In this document: in pieces, positions 50,211-59,999 of the stretch
Numbering within the stretch: position 1 is the stretch's first letter
How the letters are laid out: each line of letters starts with the position of its first letter
DNA from: Subtercola vilae
GTDB taxonomy: Bacteria > Actinomycetota > Actinomycetes > Actinomycetales > Microbacteriaceae
Assembly (NCBI RefSeq): GCF_004923255.1
Contig: NZ_QYRT01000014.1
Coordinates: forward strand, 1-64,000
Length of the DNA stretch: 64,000 nucleotides
Direction of reading: 5' to 3'
Made by a program: the position numbers and the translations under genes
The notes under the pieces: generated by a model
Told to the model about the DNA's origin: nothing
Database searches by the model: none
Seen by the model: only the letters and a program-made list of their open reading frames with translations

Positions 50211-51163
50211 CGTGCGCTCCTTGAGTGCCTGAGGCGCGGGTTCAGCGCAATCGAAATGAGGTCGGCGAGCAGGTTGCACACCACGAACACCACCGCACTC
50301 AGAACGGTGATGAGAAGAATGACCGGCAGGTCGCGGGTCTGCACCGACTGGATCATGAGCGTGCCGATGCCCGGGTAGTTGAAGATGCTCTCGACCACCA
50401 CCACACCGCCCACGAGCCACGCCACGTTCATCGCGATCACGTTGAGGGTGGGCAGCATGGCGCTCGGCAGGATGTGCTTGAACACGATGCGGCCGAGCGA
50501 GTTGCCCTTCAGCACCGCGGTGCGCACGAACTCGCTGTCGGAGACGTCGATGACCGAGGTTCGCATCATGCGGATGATGTAGGCGCTCAGCACGAAGATG
50601 AGGGCCACCGCCGGCAGCGTCACCGAGGGCAGAAGCTCAGCAATTGTCGCGTTCTGGCCGGCCACCACCACCGCGGGGAAGAACGGAATAGTGATGGAGA
50701 ACAGCAGCACGAGAACCGTCGCCACCACGAACTCTGGCACGCTCATGCCCACCAGGGCGATGGTCGAGATGGCAACGTCTGGCCACTTGTCGCGCAGCAG
50801 CCCGGCCACCATTCCGAGCACGAGGGCGAGGGTGATGCCCACCACGATGGTGATCACGGCGAGCAGCGAGGTGTTGACGAGCGCGCGGCCCACCTCGGCT
50901 CCCACGCTCTGGTGCGAGACCAGCGACGTGCCGAAGTCGCCGTGCAGGGCACCGCCCAGCCATGAGAAGAAGCGGGCGATGGCCGGTTGGTCGAGGCCCA
51001 GCTGGCCGCGGAGGGTGGCCACGGCATCCGGAGTCGCATTCTGACCGAGGATCTGGGTCGCTGCATCGCCAGGCAGCAGTTGGATCGCAGTGAACACCAG
51101 CACCGTTGCGAGCAGCACGGTGACCACAGAAAGCGCAACGCGCCTGGCGATGAGCAGTGTCAT
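50207..51163 (-). CDS. Peptide ABC transporter permease (DppB type)
   Basis: A 318-residue permease with six predicted helices. The N-terminal helix ARRVALSVVTVLLATVLVFTAIQLLPGD and the family segment FGTSLVSHQSVGAEVGRALVNTSLLAV are typical of DppB/OppB, as is the EAA loop TAVLKGNSLGRIVFKHILPSAMLPTL. ATG 51163 shares one base with the binding-protein stop, and the stop overlaps the DppC-type start, so the operon is tightly coupled. Confidence 0.95.
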   Translation of the reverse strand: MTLLIARRVALSVVTVLLATVLVFTAIQLLPGDAATQILGQNATPDAVATLRGQLGLDQPAIARFFSWLGGALHGDFGTSLVSHQSVGAEVGRALVNTSLLAVITIVVGITLALVLGMVAGLLRDKWPDVAISTIALVGMSVPEFVVATVLVLLFSITIPFFPAVVVAGQNATIAELLPSVTLPAVALIFVLSAYIIRMMRTSVIDVSDSEFVRTAVLKGNSLGRIVFKHILPSAMLPTLNVIAMNVAWLVGGVVVVESIFNYPGIGTLMIQSVQTRDLPVILLITVLSAVVFVVCNLLADLISIALNPRLRHSRSAR

Positions 51164-52761
51164 CAGACGGCCTCGAAACCGATCTTTAGGTAGTCGAACT
51201 CGAAGCCGTGCTCGTCGTAGTTGACGATCTTCTTGCTCAGGCCCACGAGACGGTCGGAGAAGAACGGGGTGAGCGAGCCACCGTCGTCGATCAGAATCTT
51301 CTGAGCGTCTTGGTAGAGCGTCTTTCGTTTGGCGTCGTCGACCGTGGCACGGGCCGCGTCGAGCGTCTGGTCGAACGTGGGGTTCGAGTAGGCGGTCTCG
51401 TTGTACGAGGAGCCCGAGCGGAAGATCTGGTTCAGAAGCTGGTCGATGGGCCGCCCGGTGTACCAGTAGGTGGCCATCAGCGGCTTCTTCATCCACACAT
51501 CGGTGTAGTACGAGTCGGCCGAGGCGTTCACCACGTTGAGCGTGATGTTCGACGGCGCCATCGAGCCCTTGAGGGCGAGGGCGAGCGGGGTGAGTACCGG
51601 GTCGTACGTCGAGGTGTAGATGTCGCTGGTGAACGAATCCATGCCGGCCTGCTTCAGCAGCGACTTCGACTTGTCGGGGTCGTAGTCGAGCCCGTAGTCG
51701 AGGTAATACGCCTCGGTCGGCGGCACCGGGTTGTTCTTGGCCACAGTTCCGTAGTTCTGAACCGAGAGTTGCAGCACCTCGGTGGGGTTGTACGCGTGGG
51801 CGAGGGCCTGGCGCACGAGCGGGTTCGAGAACTCGGCGCTCGAGTTGAGCATAGGCACCGGGTACCACTGGGCGTTCTTGATGGTCGACACGGTGACGGT
51901 CGTCGACGCGGTGACGAGCTTGGCCGAGGCGAAGTCGAGGTTCGTCTGGGCGATGAAGTCGACCTGGCCGGCGAGCAGCGCGTTCACGCGGGCCTGGGTG
52001 TCGGCGATCGATGAGAACTCGATGCTGTCGAGCATCGGCTTGTCTCCGAAGTAGCTCTCATTGCGGGCCACAGCGCCGGGGCCGGCTGCCGTGAAGCTCG
52101 TGAGCGAGAACGGGCCGGTGCCGATGCCGCTGGCACCGATGGTCGCGGCCGAGCCGGCGGGGATGATGTAGCAGTTGTACCCCGCGAGCAGGCTGGCGAA
52201 CTCCGCGTTCGGTGAGCTGAGCGCGAAGACCACGGTGGTTGCGGTGGGCGCGCTGATCGAGCTGCCCGTGAGAAACGGGCTGAGCACGCCGGCCTGGGGT
52301 GAGGCGGTCGCCGGGTCGAGAATGTGCTGCATCGTGTAGACGACATCCGCAGAGGTGAAGGGCTTGCCGTCGTGCCAGGAGACATCGCTTCGCAGTGTGA
52401 AGGTCCAGGTCATGGCGTCGGGGGTCTGCTGCCACGAGGCGGCGAGGTCGGGCAGCAGGCTGCCGGAGGTCGAGAGCTTCACCAGGCGGTTGTACAGAGC
52501 GCCGAGGTACTCGTAGGCCGAGAGCGAGCTGGCCGGGTCGAGGGTCTCGGCCTTGGATGCCGGTGGCCGAGCAATGCGCAGAATGCCGCCCTTGGCAGCC
52601 GTACCCGTGCGCGGAGCCCCGATGGCGTTCGTGGTGGCGCCCCCGCCGCCGGTGCTGCAGCCGGCCAGTAGCGTAGGAACAATAACGCCGAGAGCCGCAC
52701 CGAAGATGACGTTCCTCCGGCTCAGCTGGTGGCCCTTCACGGTGTCGAGTAGACGATCCAT
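51163..52761 (-). CDS. Peptide-binding lipoprotein (SBP_bac_5), Tat-type export
   Basis: A 532-residue extracellular solute-binding protein of family 5. The N-terminus has a twin-arginine motif LSRRNVIF (residues 13-20), a hydrophobic stretch and a lipobox LLAGC with Cys35, so it is predicted to be folded in the cytoplasm, exported by Tat and lipidated. The mature protein has the family pattern ILRIARPPASKAETLDPASS and LRSDVSWHDGKPFTSADVVYTMQHI. It is the first gene of the operon; a promoter and candidate operator are just upstream. Confidence 0.94.
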   Translation of the reverse strand: MDRLLDTVKGHQLSRRNVIFGAALGVIVPTLLAGCSTGGGGATTNAIGAPRTGTAAKGGILRIARPPASKAETLDPASSLSAYEYLGALYNRLVKLSTSGSLLPDLAASWQQTPDAMTWTFTLRSDVSWHDGKPFTSADVVYTMQHILDPATASPQAGVLSPFLTGSSISAPTATTVVFALSSPNAEFASLLAGYNCYIIPAGSAATIGASGIGTGPFSLTSFTAAGPGAVARNESYFGDKPMLDSIEFSSIADTQARVNALLAGQVDFIAQTNLDFASAKLVTASTTVTVSTIKNAQWYPVPMLNSSAEFSNPLVRQALAHAYNPTEVLQLSVQNYGTVAKNNPVPPTEAYYLDYGLDYDPDKSKSLLKQAGMDSFTSDIYTSTYDPVLTPLALALKGSMAPSNITLNVVNASADSYYTDVWMKKPLMATYWYTGRPIDQLLNQIFRSGSSYNETAYSNPTFDQTLDAARATVDDAKRKTLYQDAQKILIDDGGSLTPFFSDRLVGLSKKIVNYDEHGFEFDYLKIGFEAV

Positions 52762-52802
52762 CGAGTTGTCACATCCTTTGAGTTATTTGGTTTGGCGCAA
52801 TA

Positions 52803-52826
52803 CTATTTGTTCTAGCGTACGAATAG
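52803..52826. promoter_or_regulatory. Candidate operator (dyad) in the peptide operon / EamA divergent region
   Basis: Dyad symmetry of two 8-bp arms, CTATTTGT (52803-52810) and ACGAATAG (52819-52826), with one mismatch and an 8-bp centre. The 24-bp length is typical for TetR-family sites, and it overlaps the predicted -10 hexamer of the minus-strand operon. The region is strikingly AT-rich compared with its surroundings. Confidence 0.5.
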
Positions 52827-52848
52827 CTCGCTTTTAATAACAATTCAA
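52820..52848 (-). promoter_or_regulatory. Candidate promoter of the peptide-uptake operon
   Basis: On the minus strand a -35-like TTGAAT (52843-52848) and -10-like TATTCG (52820-52825) are separated by exactly 17 bp. The start codon of the binding-protein gene lies about 60 bp downstream with an AAAGGATG ribosome site. Confidence 0.45.
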
Positions 52849-52893
52849 TCGGCAGAATTTACAGGCCGGAAACACACCGTTACGGAGAACCGA

Positions 52894-53799
52894 TTGAGGA
52901 GCTGGCTGCTCAGACCCGATGTACTGATGGTGGTCACATCGGCGCCGACCTACGTGGCTACAAGACAGGCCCTCACCGGTTTGTCACCGCAAGACCTCAC
53001 GGCGGTGCGATTTCTGGGCGCCGCCGTCGTACTCGGCATCTTTCTGCTCGTGAGGCGGCAGAGCCTTCGCCTGCGCACCCGGCACCTGCCCCGCATGATC
53101 GCAACAGCCCTGCTCGGCTACGCCGGCTACGGGTTGCTGCTGAACGTCGGGCAGACCACCGTGCCCGCCGGAACGACGAGCCTACTGCTGAACATCTCGC
53201 CCGTTTTTGCGTTCTTCCTGGGCTTCGTGGTGCTGAAAGAACGAACCTCCCTGCTCGGCTACACCGGCATCGTGGTGGCCGTGATCGGCGTCGTCATCAT
53301 CACACTGGGTGGCTCATCAGCCGTCGGCTTCAACATGAGCGCTCTCTACATCGTCGCCGCCGCGCTCGTGCTCGCAGTCTTCCTCATCGTGCAGCAGCCA
53401 CTCCTTCGCGAGTTGCCGGCCGTCGAAGTGGTCTTCTGGGGCAGCGCCCTCGGTGGTCTCGCCACCCTGCCGGCCACCGACTTCGCGGGCGGCGTCAACC
53501 AGAGCCAGCTCGGCGTGGGCTTCTGGTTCGCCCTTCTCGTGCTGATCGTCGTCAGCACGTGCCTGGCATACGGGTTCTGGAACGTCTCACTCGCCCGCAC
53601 CAGCGTCGCGCAAGGCGGTTCGCTGCTCTACGTCGTACCCGTGTTCTCACTTCTGCTCGGCTGGTGGTTGTTCGGCGAAGTGCCGAGCATCGCCGCCTGG
53701 ATCGGCGGGGTGCTCGCGCTGGCCGGTGTGGTAGTGCTGTCGATTGCACGGCCGAGGGTGCGCTCCAGCGCGCTCCCGGCCGTGCAGGTGGTGCCGTGA
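52894..53799 (+). CDS. EamA-family (DMT) transporter
   Basis: A 301-residue transporter with ten predicted helices in two EamA repeats of five, ending in a second-repeat helix GVVVLSIARPRV. Such proteins usually export amino acids or other metabolites. TTG 52894 is preferred because GGAGAA lies at the right distance upstream; ATG 52927 is the next in-frame alternative but would cut into the first helix. It is divergent from the peptide-uptake operon and shares the AT-rich control region, so it may answer to the same TetR regulator. Confidence 0.9.
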   Translation: MRSWLLRPDVLMVVTSAPTYVATRQALTGLSPQDLTAVRFLGAAVVLGIFLLVRRQSLRLRTRHLPRMIATALLGYAGYGLLLNVGQTTVPAGTTSLLLNISPVFAFFLGFVVLKERTSLLGYTGIVVAVIGVVIITLGGSSAVGFNMSALYIVAAALVLAVFLIVQQPLLRELPAVEVVFWGSALGGLATLPATDFAGGVNQSQLGVGFWFALLVLIVVSTCLAYGFWNVSLARTSVAQGGSLLYVVPVFSLLLGWWLFGEVPSIAAWIGGVLALAGVVVLSIARPRVRSSALPAVQVVP

Positions 53800-53842
53800 A
53801 TGCTGCCGCGCGCGGGCTGCATGGTGCCATGAAAGCGCTGCT

Positions 53843-54322
53843 GTGACCGGGCCCGAGGTACACGAGGAGAACGTGCGGGTCGAGCTGAGCGCTGCCGCAG
53901 AACGGATGCTCGCGGGGGTGTGTGGAGCGGCCATCCGGAGCCTCGGGGCAACCCTCGTGACCGTGTCGCTGTGGCGCCCCGAGCAGCACGATCTGGTGCG
54001 CATCGCCTCGAACCTGCCCGCGGTGTATCGCGTCGGAGGCATCTCGAGCGGGCTCGGGGCCGATTGGGTGCGCCAGTGCGTCATCGACCAGGTGTCGTTC
54101 ATCGCCGAAGACGAGGCTGCCGTCACCTCTGACGCCTTCGAGCACCACGACGTACTGGCTGCGCTCAATCTCGGCGCTGCGATCAATGCCGTCATCGCGC
54201 GCAACGGGGTCTTCTACGGCTGCCTGAACGTGCTCGGCCCGGCGGGCAGCTTCACCGAGGCGCAGCTCATCGAGGCCGACGCACTCGCCGCCCGTCTCAT
54301 CGACACGCTCGCCGGGTTGTAG
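53843..54322 (+). CDS. GAF-domain protein
   Basis: A stand-alone sensory domain of about 159 residues. The pattern RMLAGVCGAAIRSLGATLVTVSLWRPEQHDLVRIASNLPAVYRVGG...LGADWVRQCVIDQVSFIAEDEAAV...GAAINAVIARNGVFYGCLNVLGPAG fits a GAF fold that binds a small ligand or chromophore. No output domain is attached. GTG 53843 has no strong ribosome site. It lies 43 bp after the EamA gene and may be cotranscribed with it. Confidence 0.75.
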   Translation: MTGPEVHEENVRVELSAAAERMLAGVCGAAIRSLGATLVTVSLWRPEQHDLVRIASNLPAVYRVGGISSGLGADWVRQCVIDQVSFIAEDEAAVTSDAFEHHDVLAALNLGAAINAVIARNGVFYGCLNVLGPAGSFTEAQLIEADALAARLIDTLAGL

Positions 54323-54370
54323 AGCGACCTCCGGTGTGGTGGCCGCCCGCGGCCCGCACGACGGCACTGG

Positions 54371-54394
54371 CAGCTACAGCTACAGCTACAGCTA
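54371..54394. repeat. Hexanucleotide repeat (CAGCTA)x4
   Basis: Four perfect copies of CAGCTA followed by two diverged copies, in the convergent space between the GAF and antiporter genes. Confidence 0.85.
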
Positions 54395-54412
54395 CAGCGG
54401 CAGCCGCAAGCC

Positions 54413-56149
54413 TCAGTGGCCGCCGCCGCGCGGGCGCAGGCGGGTCTCCTCGAGATCGAGCATGGCCTGCGCCTCGGCGAGGATGCGCGAGGCGTAGTCT
54501 CCGCGGCTTCGAATGTCGAGCAGCGCCTGCCGCTCGGCCGCCACCACGGCGAGCCTCAGCTCGCGGTACACCTGGTGCGGGGTGTCGTCGGTGGTACCGG
54601 TGAGCTCTTTCGAGCGCTCCCAGGCCGACTCTGTGCGCAGGAACGACGACTGCCGAACACGCTCGATGACGTCAGGATCGACGGGGGTGGTCTCACCGAG
54701 GGCGGCGGCCGGGTCATCCAGAACCGTCAGCCCCTGCCCACTGATCTCGTCGATGAGCCGCGCCAGTTCGCGGCGATCGTCGGCCACGTCGATGCCCTGG
54801 ATGCCCACCAGCCGGATGAGCCACGGCAGCGTTCCGCCCTGCACGACGAGCGTCGCCACGGCGACCGTGAAGGCAATGAGAATGAGCTGGTCGCGGTAGG
54901 GCGTCTCTTCGGGCAGCGATTGCGCCGCGGCGAGCGTCACCACGCCGCGCATGCCCGACCAGCCGAGCACGACTCCCCCGCGCCAGTCGACGCCTTCACG
55001 CCGCAGCTGCTGCAGGTCGGCACGCTGCCTCGCGTACGTTCGCTCAGCGAACCGTCGCCGCCGGGCCTGCCGAGGGCCGGTGACCGGCAGAGTTCTGACG
55101 TAGTCGAGGGCCAGCCGCCGGTTCAGGGTCTTCTTCTCGGCGTGCTGGGCGCGCCGCTGCAACCCGAGTACCAGCGGGCCCGACCAGACGAACCGCAGCA
55201 CAATGAGAGCGACGGTGGCGATCAGGCCGATGCTCACCGACTCCCACACCCCGATGGCCGAGGGGTGCTCGTTGACGTTCTCGATGAGCGTGCGAATCTC
55301 GAGCCCGATCAGCAGAAAGACGCCGTTCTCGAGAAAGAACTGCACGGTTCGCCAGTTGATGCGGTCGCTGATTCTCGACTGGGCCGAGAAGTGGCTCGGC
55401 GCCGCGTGGCCGGTGTAGAGGCCGGCGACGACGACGGCGAGAACTCCGGATGCTCCCAACGCCTCCGCCGGGGCGAACGCGGCAAAAGGCACCACAAACG
55501 AAATCGCAGTGTCGAGTACCGGGTCGTTCAGCTTCGACCTGACGAACACCGTGACGAACCCCACCGCCAGCCCGATGACGATGGCGACGACTACTGCGTA
55601 GAAGAAGTCGGCCACCCCCGCCCACGGGCTCGCCAGCGCGCCAACAGCGGCGGCCGACGCCGAGCGCAGCAGCACGAGGGCTGTTGCGTCGTTGACGAGG
55701 CCCTCGCCTTCGAGCACGGTGAGCAGTCGCGGCGGCAGCCCCAGCCGGCGGCCAACCGAGGTGGCGGCCACGGCGTCGGGCGGACTGATGATGGCGCCGA
55801 GCGCGATGGCAGCTGCGAGGTTCAGATCGGGCAGCAGCGTGTACAGCAGAAACCCGGTGCCGAAGGCGGTGATGAGCACGAGCACCACTGACAGGCTGGT
55901 GATCGTGCCGAGATTGCGCCGAAAATCGACCACCGGAACCGCGATGGCGGCGGCATAGAGAATCGGCGGCAGCAGCCCGTCGAGCACGTACTCGTGCGGA
56001 ATCTCGATCTCCGGCACCCCTGGCAAGTACGACAGACCGACGCCCACGACCACCAGAATGATGGGCGCCGCCACCCCGAGACGCTGAGCGAACGCGGCAA
56101 CGCCAACGATCACCGCGACCCCGACCACGGCGTAGATCCCGAGCTCCAT
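54413..56149 (-). CDS. Na+/H+ antiporter (CPA1/NhaP family)
   Basis: A 578-residue cation/proton antiporter with about 12 helices. Conserved residues include the PPDA region with Asp125 and the transport-site motif EGEGLVNDAT with Asn153-Asp154, typical of electroneutral CPA1 exchangers. The C-terminal 180 residues are hydrophilic and helical, probably regulatory. ATG 56149 (MELGIYAVVG) is the natural start; the longer frame adds a non-membrane segment. It is divergent from the aldo/keto reductase with 51 bp between them. Confidence 0.92.
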   Translation of the reverse strand: MELGIYAVVGVAVIVGVAAFAQRLGVAAPIILVVVGVGLSYLPGVPEIEIPHEYVLDGLLPPILYAAAIAVPVVDFRRNLGTITSLSVVLVLITAFGTGFLLYTLLPDLNLAAAIALGAIISPPDAVAATSVGRRLGLPPRLLTVLEGEGLVNDATALVLLRSASAAAVGALASPWAGVADFFYAVVVAIVIGLAVGFVTVFVRSKLNDPVLDTAISFVVPFAAFAPAEALGASGVLAVVVAGLYTGHAAPSHFSAQSRISDRINWRTVQFFLENGVFLLIGLEIRTLIENVNEHPSAIGVWESVSIGLIATVALIVLRFVWSGPLVLGLQRRAQHAEKKTLNRRLALDYVRTLPVTGPRQARRRRFAERTYARQRADLQQLRREGVDWRGGVVLGWSGMRGVVTLAAAQSLPEETPYRDQLILIAFTVAVATLVVQGGTLPWLIRLVGIQGIDVADDRRELARLIDEISGQGLTVLDDPAAALGETTPVDPDVIERVRQSSFLRTESAWERSKELTGTTDDTPHQVYRELRLAVVAAERQALLDIRSRGDYASRILAEAQAMLDLEETRLRPRGGGH

Positions 56150-56200
56150 ACCCGCCAGACTATCGGCAGGCTTTCGTTTGGGCAGGCATAGGCTGAAAGC

Positions 56201-57178
<978 letters not shown>

Positions 57179-57201
57179 CGGCAGGCCGACCGCGAATCAG
57201 C

Positions 57202-57699
57202 TCAGGTCGCCTCGGAGTCGTGCGGGGTGACCTGGGCGGCTTCGGCACGCTCGGTCTTGCTACGGGTGAGGTAGGCCGGTTCGGGCGGAGACAGGTGCGA
57301 CCCTGTGAAGGGCTGGTCGCCAGCGAGCGGGTCGACAGGCAACTGATTCACCGGCAACTGGCTCGCGATCAGAGGGTCGACCGATGCGGCAGCCGCTGCG
57401 GCCGGCGCCATGGGTGCCGTTGTGGGCTTCACCGGCACCGCCTCGGGGTCTTCGAGAAGCGCATCGCGAATGATGCGACGCGGGTCGTACTGCCGGGGGT
57501 CGAGCTTCTTCCACTCGATCTCGTCGAAGTCGGGCCCCATCTCCTCTTTCATGCGCGTCTTCGCACCATTGGTGAAATCACGCAACTGGCGCACGAACTT
57601 CGCGAGCACCGAGGCATAGTGGGGCAGGCGCTCTGGGCCGATCACGAAGGCCGCAATGACGCCGATGATTATCAGCTTCTCAAACGTCAACCCGAACAT
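57202..57699 (-). CDS. tatB: Sec-independent protein translocase TatB
   Basis: A 165-residue TatB-type protein: one short N-terminal helix (LIIIGVIAAFVIGPERLP), then an amphipathic helix (residues 24-55) and a long Pro/Ala-rich soluble tail. The GPERLP hinge and the FEKLI start identify the TatA/B family, and the long tail and context argue for TatB. It is likely part of the export route used by the Tat lipoprotein encoded upstream in this window. It is divergent from the O-methyltransferase gene. Confidence 0.9.
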   Translation of the reverse strand: MFGLTFEKLIIIGVIAAFVIGPERLPHYASVLAKFVRQLRDFTNGAKTRMKEEMGPDFDEIEWKKLDPRQYDPRRIIRDALLEDPEAVPVKPTTAPMAPAAAAAASVDPLIASQLPVNQLPVDPLAGDQPFTGSHLSPPEPAYLTRSKTERAEAAQVTPHDSEAT

Positions 57700-57791
57700 G
57701 CGTAAAGACTACCCTGTGTTGCCAGAGATACTGCGAGCCTTCCCTCACCTACCGCTGGCGGTGTCTAAGCTGACCTCCGGAGGCAATACCT

Positions 57792-58421
57792 GTGTCAAAA
57801 GAGACCAACTGGAAGTATGCAGAAGACATCGTCGCTGAGCCGGCGGTGATAGCGCTGGCACGCGCCCACTCCATCGAGTTGGGGGTCGAAGCAGTGTCTC
57901 CCGGCATCGGTGCGCAGCTTGCAGTCATTGCCGCGGCGACGGCCGCGAAGTCGATCATCGAGGTTGGCACCGGAGTGGGGGTTTCGGGGCTCTGGCTGCT
58001 CGCCGGCGCACCCCTGGCCACCTTCACCTCGATCGACACCGAGGTCGACCGGCAGCAATCGGCCCGCGCCGCGTTCATCAGCCAGGGCGCAGCGGCCAAC
58101 CGTGTTCGCCTGATCACCGGCCGTGCCAACGACGTGCTCCCGCGCATGAACGAGGGCTCGTACGACCTGGTTCTGATCGACGCCGACCCCGAGTCGGTGA
58201 TCGAGTACGTCGAGCACGGCCTGCGCCTCGCCCGTGTCGGGGGCACCGTACTCGTGCCGCACGCACTCTGGCGCGACCGCGTGGCAGACCCGGTGCAGCG
58301 CGACGACACCGTGGCAGACTTCCGCTCCCTCATCAGCGAGATCACCCAGTCGAGTGCCGTCATCACGGCACTCTCGCCCATTGGCGACGGGCTGCTCCAG
58401 ATCACGAAACTCCTCGGCTGA
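57792..58421 (+). CDS. SAM-dependent O-methyltransferase
   Basis: A 209-residue methyltransferase of the O-methyltransferase family 3 type (catechol/caffeoyl-CoA-like). SAM motif I is IIEVGTGVGVSGLWLL (about 55-70), followed by FTSIDTEVDRQ and the motif DLVLIDADPESVIEYVEH. It starts at GTG 57792 after a GGAGG site. The substrate is unknown. In mycobacteria the related gene (Rv1220c) is near tatB with sigE and rseA in between; those are missing here (recalled, not searched). Confidence 0.92.
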   Translation: MSKETNWKYAEDIVAEPAVIALARAHSIELGVEAVSPGIGAQLAVIAAATAAKSIIEVGTGVGVSGLWLLAGAPLATFTSIDTEVDRQQSARAAFISQGAAANRVRLITGRANDVLPRMNEGSYDLVLIDADPESVIEYVEHGLRLARVGGTVLVPHALWRDRVADPVQRDDTVADFRSLISEITQSSAVITALSPIGDGLLQITKLLG

Positions 58422-58439
58422 CTTTCTGCGCCGAGACGA

Positions 58440-58473
58440 ACGAATGCCCCGGGCCGCGGCCCGGGGCATTCGT
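58440..58473. terminator. Perfect palindromic terminator between convergent genes
   Basis: A 34-bp perfect palindrome (58440-58473) giving a stem of at least 14 bp with a very tight loop, placed between the stops of the O-methyltransferase (+) and DUF3117 (-) genes. GC-rich, no T-tract. Confidence 0.85.
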
Positions 58474-58485
58474 CATCTGTAGAGG

Positions 58486-58659
58486 TCAGGCAGCGGTGAC
58501 AACGCCGGCGAGGGCGTCGTGCAGTTCTTTAGCCTCGGCGTCGTTGACAGAGACCACAAGCCTTCCGCCTCCTTCAAGAGGAACGCGCACGATGATGAGG
58601 CGCCCTTCTTTAACAGCCTCCATCGGGCCGTCTCCGGTCCTGGGTTTCATGGCGGCCAT
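58486..58659 (-). CDS. DUF3117 small conserved actinobacterial protein
   Basis: A 57-residue protein: MAAMKPRTGDGPMEAVKEGR at the N-terminus, then LIIVRVPLEGGGRLVVSV and a C-terminal AKELHDALAGVV. This matches the DUF3117 family (Rv1211-like), usually 55-60 residues, very highly conserved and of unknown function. An AAAGGGGA ribosome site precedes ATG 58659. A GATAAT hexamer on the minus strand (58691-58696) may be its -10 element. Confidence 0.92.
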   Translation of the reverse strand: MAAMKPRTGDGPMEAVKEGRLIIVRVPLEGGGRLVVSVNDAEAKELHDALAGVVTAA

Positions 58660-58750
58660 GCGGCATCCCCTTTCGTGGTGTCGTACATCTATTATCGTTC
58701 ATGAGCGGCCCGGGAGAAAACTCCGCCCGCCAGAGGCGTAACACCGGGCA

Positions 58751-59995
58751 TCACGGCGGGGTCCAGTCGGCGCCGTCGACGCCCCAGCAGAGCAGCAGCC
58801 AGCCCCACTGCGCGGCGAGGAACAGCAGAACGACGAGAACTCGGTAGATGCGCGACTTCGGCAGAGCGATGACACCGAGCAGCGGGAAGAGGGGCATCAG
58901 CAGCCGAAAGACGCTCGATTGAGGAAAGAAAACGGCCAACAGGTACAGTGCGTACGCGATCACCCAGAACCGTAGATCGAGCGAGATGCGCCGCACACCC
59001 TTGGTGAGCATGAACAGCGCGAAGGCGACGACGAGCAGCACCACCACCACGGCACCCGCCGGTGCGCCCAGCCACCAGTTGCCGCCCTGGATCCACGATG
59101 TGAATGGCACGAGGTGCGAATACCCGATGTACGACGCGCGCCACGCGAGTTCGGTCTCGGTGTAGGCGGAGAAGTACCCCGTTCCGATCCACGCGATGAT
59201 GCTCCACGCCAACCCCATGACGCCGCTGAAGACCGTTGCCGCGACGGCGAGAACCCGCTGGCCGGTGGGGAACGGATCGCGCTCCCGCACCCACCAGCGA
59301 TGAGCGATGTGGATGGCGAGAAAAAGAGCGAATGCCAGCCCACTGGGCCGCGTCAGCGACATCACGAGGATGATCGGAAACAGCAGCACGTACCGCCGGG
59401 TGACCACGAAGTAGAGCCCGAGCATGAGCAGGAACGTGTACATCGACTCGGCGTAGGCCACCTGAAACAACGGAGACACCGGCGAGATGCAGAACAACAG
59501 CACAGCGAACAGCGTCGTACCGGCCGGCAGCGTGAGCCGCATCAGCTTGTAGAACACCAGTGTCGCACCGAGGCCGAACACGAATGAGATCGCGACGGAG
59601 GTGTACTCCCACGGCACGCTGGTGACCTCGGTGACCCCGCGCACCAGAAACGGGTAGCCGGGCAGGAACGCCCAGGCGTTCTGGCTCACATGCCCCGACG
59701 TGCTGAGGGGCAGTTGGCCGGGGTAGCCCCAGTAGGCGATGATCTTGTACCAGGTGCCGTCCCAGATCGAGGCGTAGTCCCAGTACGAGGGGCTCGCCCC
59801 CGTCCATGGGTTCTTACCCTGCACGCTCGCCAGCGCGAGCAGCATCACGGTGGTGACCACCCGCGCCGCGAGATACACGAGCGTGACGGTGAGCCACCAG
59901 GGGCTGCTGAACCGCCGGCTCCGGATGCCCGGCCCCCGGTCATCCGGAGCCGGCGTCTCTGCTGGCAGAGCCCTGTCGTCGAGCGCCTGGGTCAT
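58751..59995 (-). CDS. PIG-V-like integral membrane mannosyltransferase
   Basis: A 414-residue protein with about nine to ten helices. The first extracytoplasmic loop has YWDYASIWDGTWYKIIAYWGYP and a later one AYAESMYTFLLMLGLYFV, a pattern of PIG-V/GT-C polyprenyl-phosphate-dependent mannosyltransferases. Its sugar acceptor is unknown; lipomannan or glycoprotein synthesis is possible. It starts 4 bp after the dapE stop, so it shares that operon. Confidence 0.8.
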   Translation of the reverse strand: MTQALDDRALPAETPAPDDRGPGIRSRRFSSPWWLTVTLVYLAARVVTTVMLLALASVQGKNPWTGASPSYWDYASIWDGTWYKIIAYWGYPGQLPLSTSGHVSQNAWAFLPGYPFLVRGVTEVTSVPWEYTSVAISFVFGLGATLVFYKLMRLTLPAGTTLFAVLLFCISPVSPLFQVAYAESMYTFLLMLGLYFVVTRRYVLLFPIILVMSLTRPSGLAFALFLAIHIAHRWWVRERDPFPTGQRVLAVAATVFSGVMGLAWSIIAWIGTGYFSAYTETELAWRASYIGYSHLVPFTSWIQGGNWWLGAPAGAVVVVLLVVAFALFMLTKGVRRISLDLRFWVIAYALYLLAVFFPQSSVFRLLMPLFPLLGVIALPKSRIYRVLVVLLFLAAQWGWLLLCWGVDGADWTPP

Positions 59996-59999
59996 CTGC

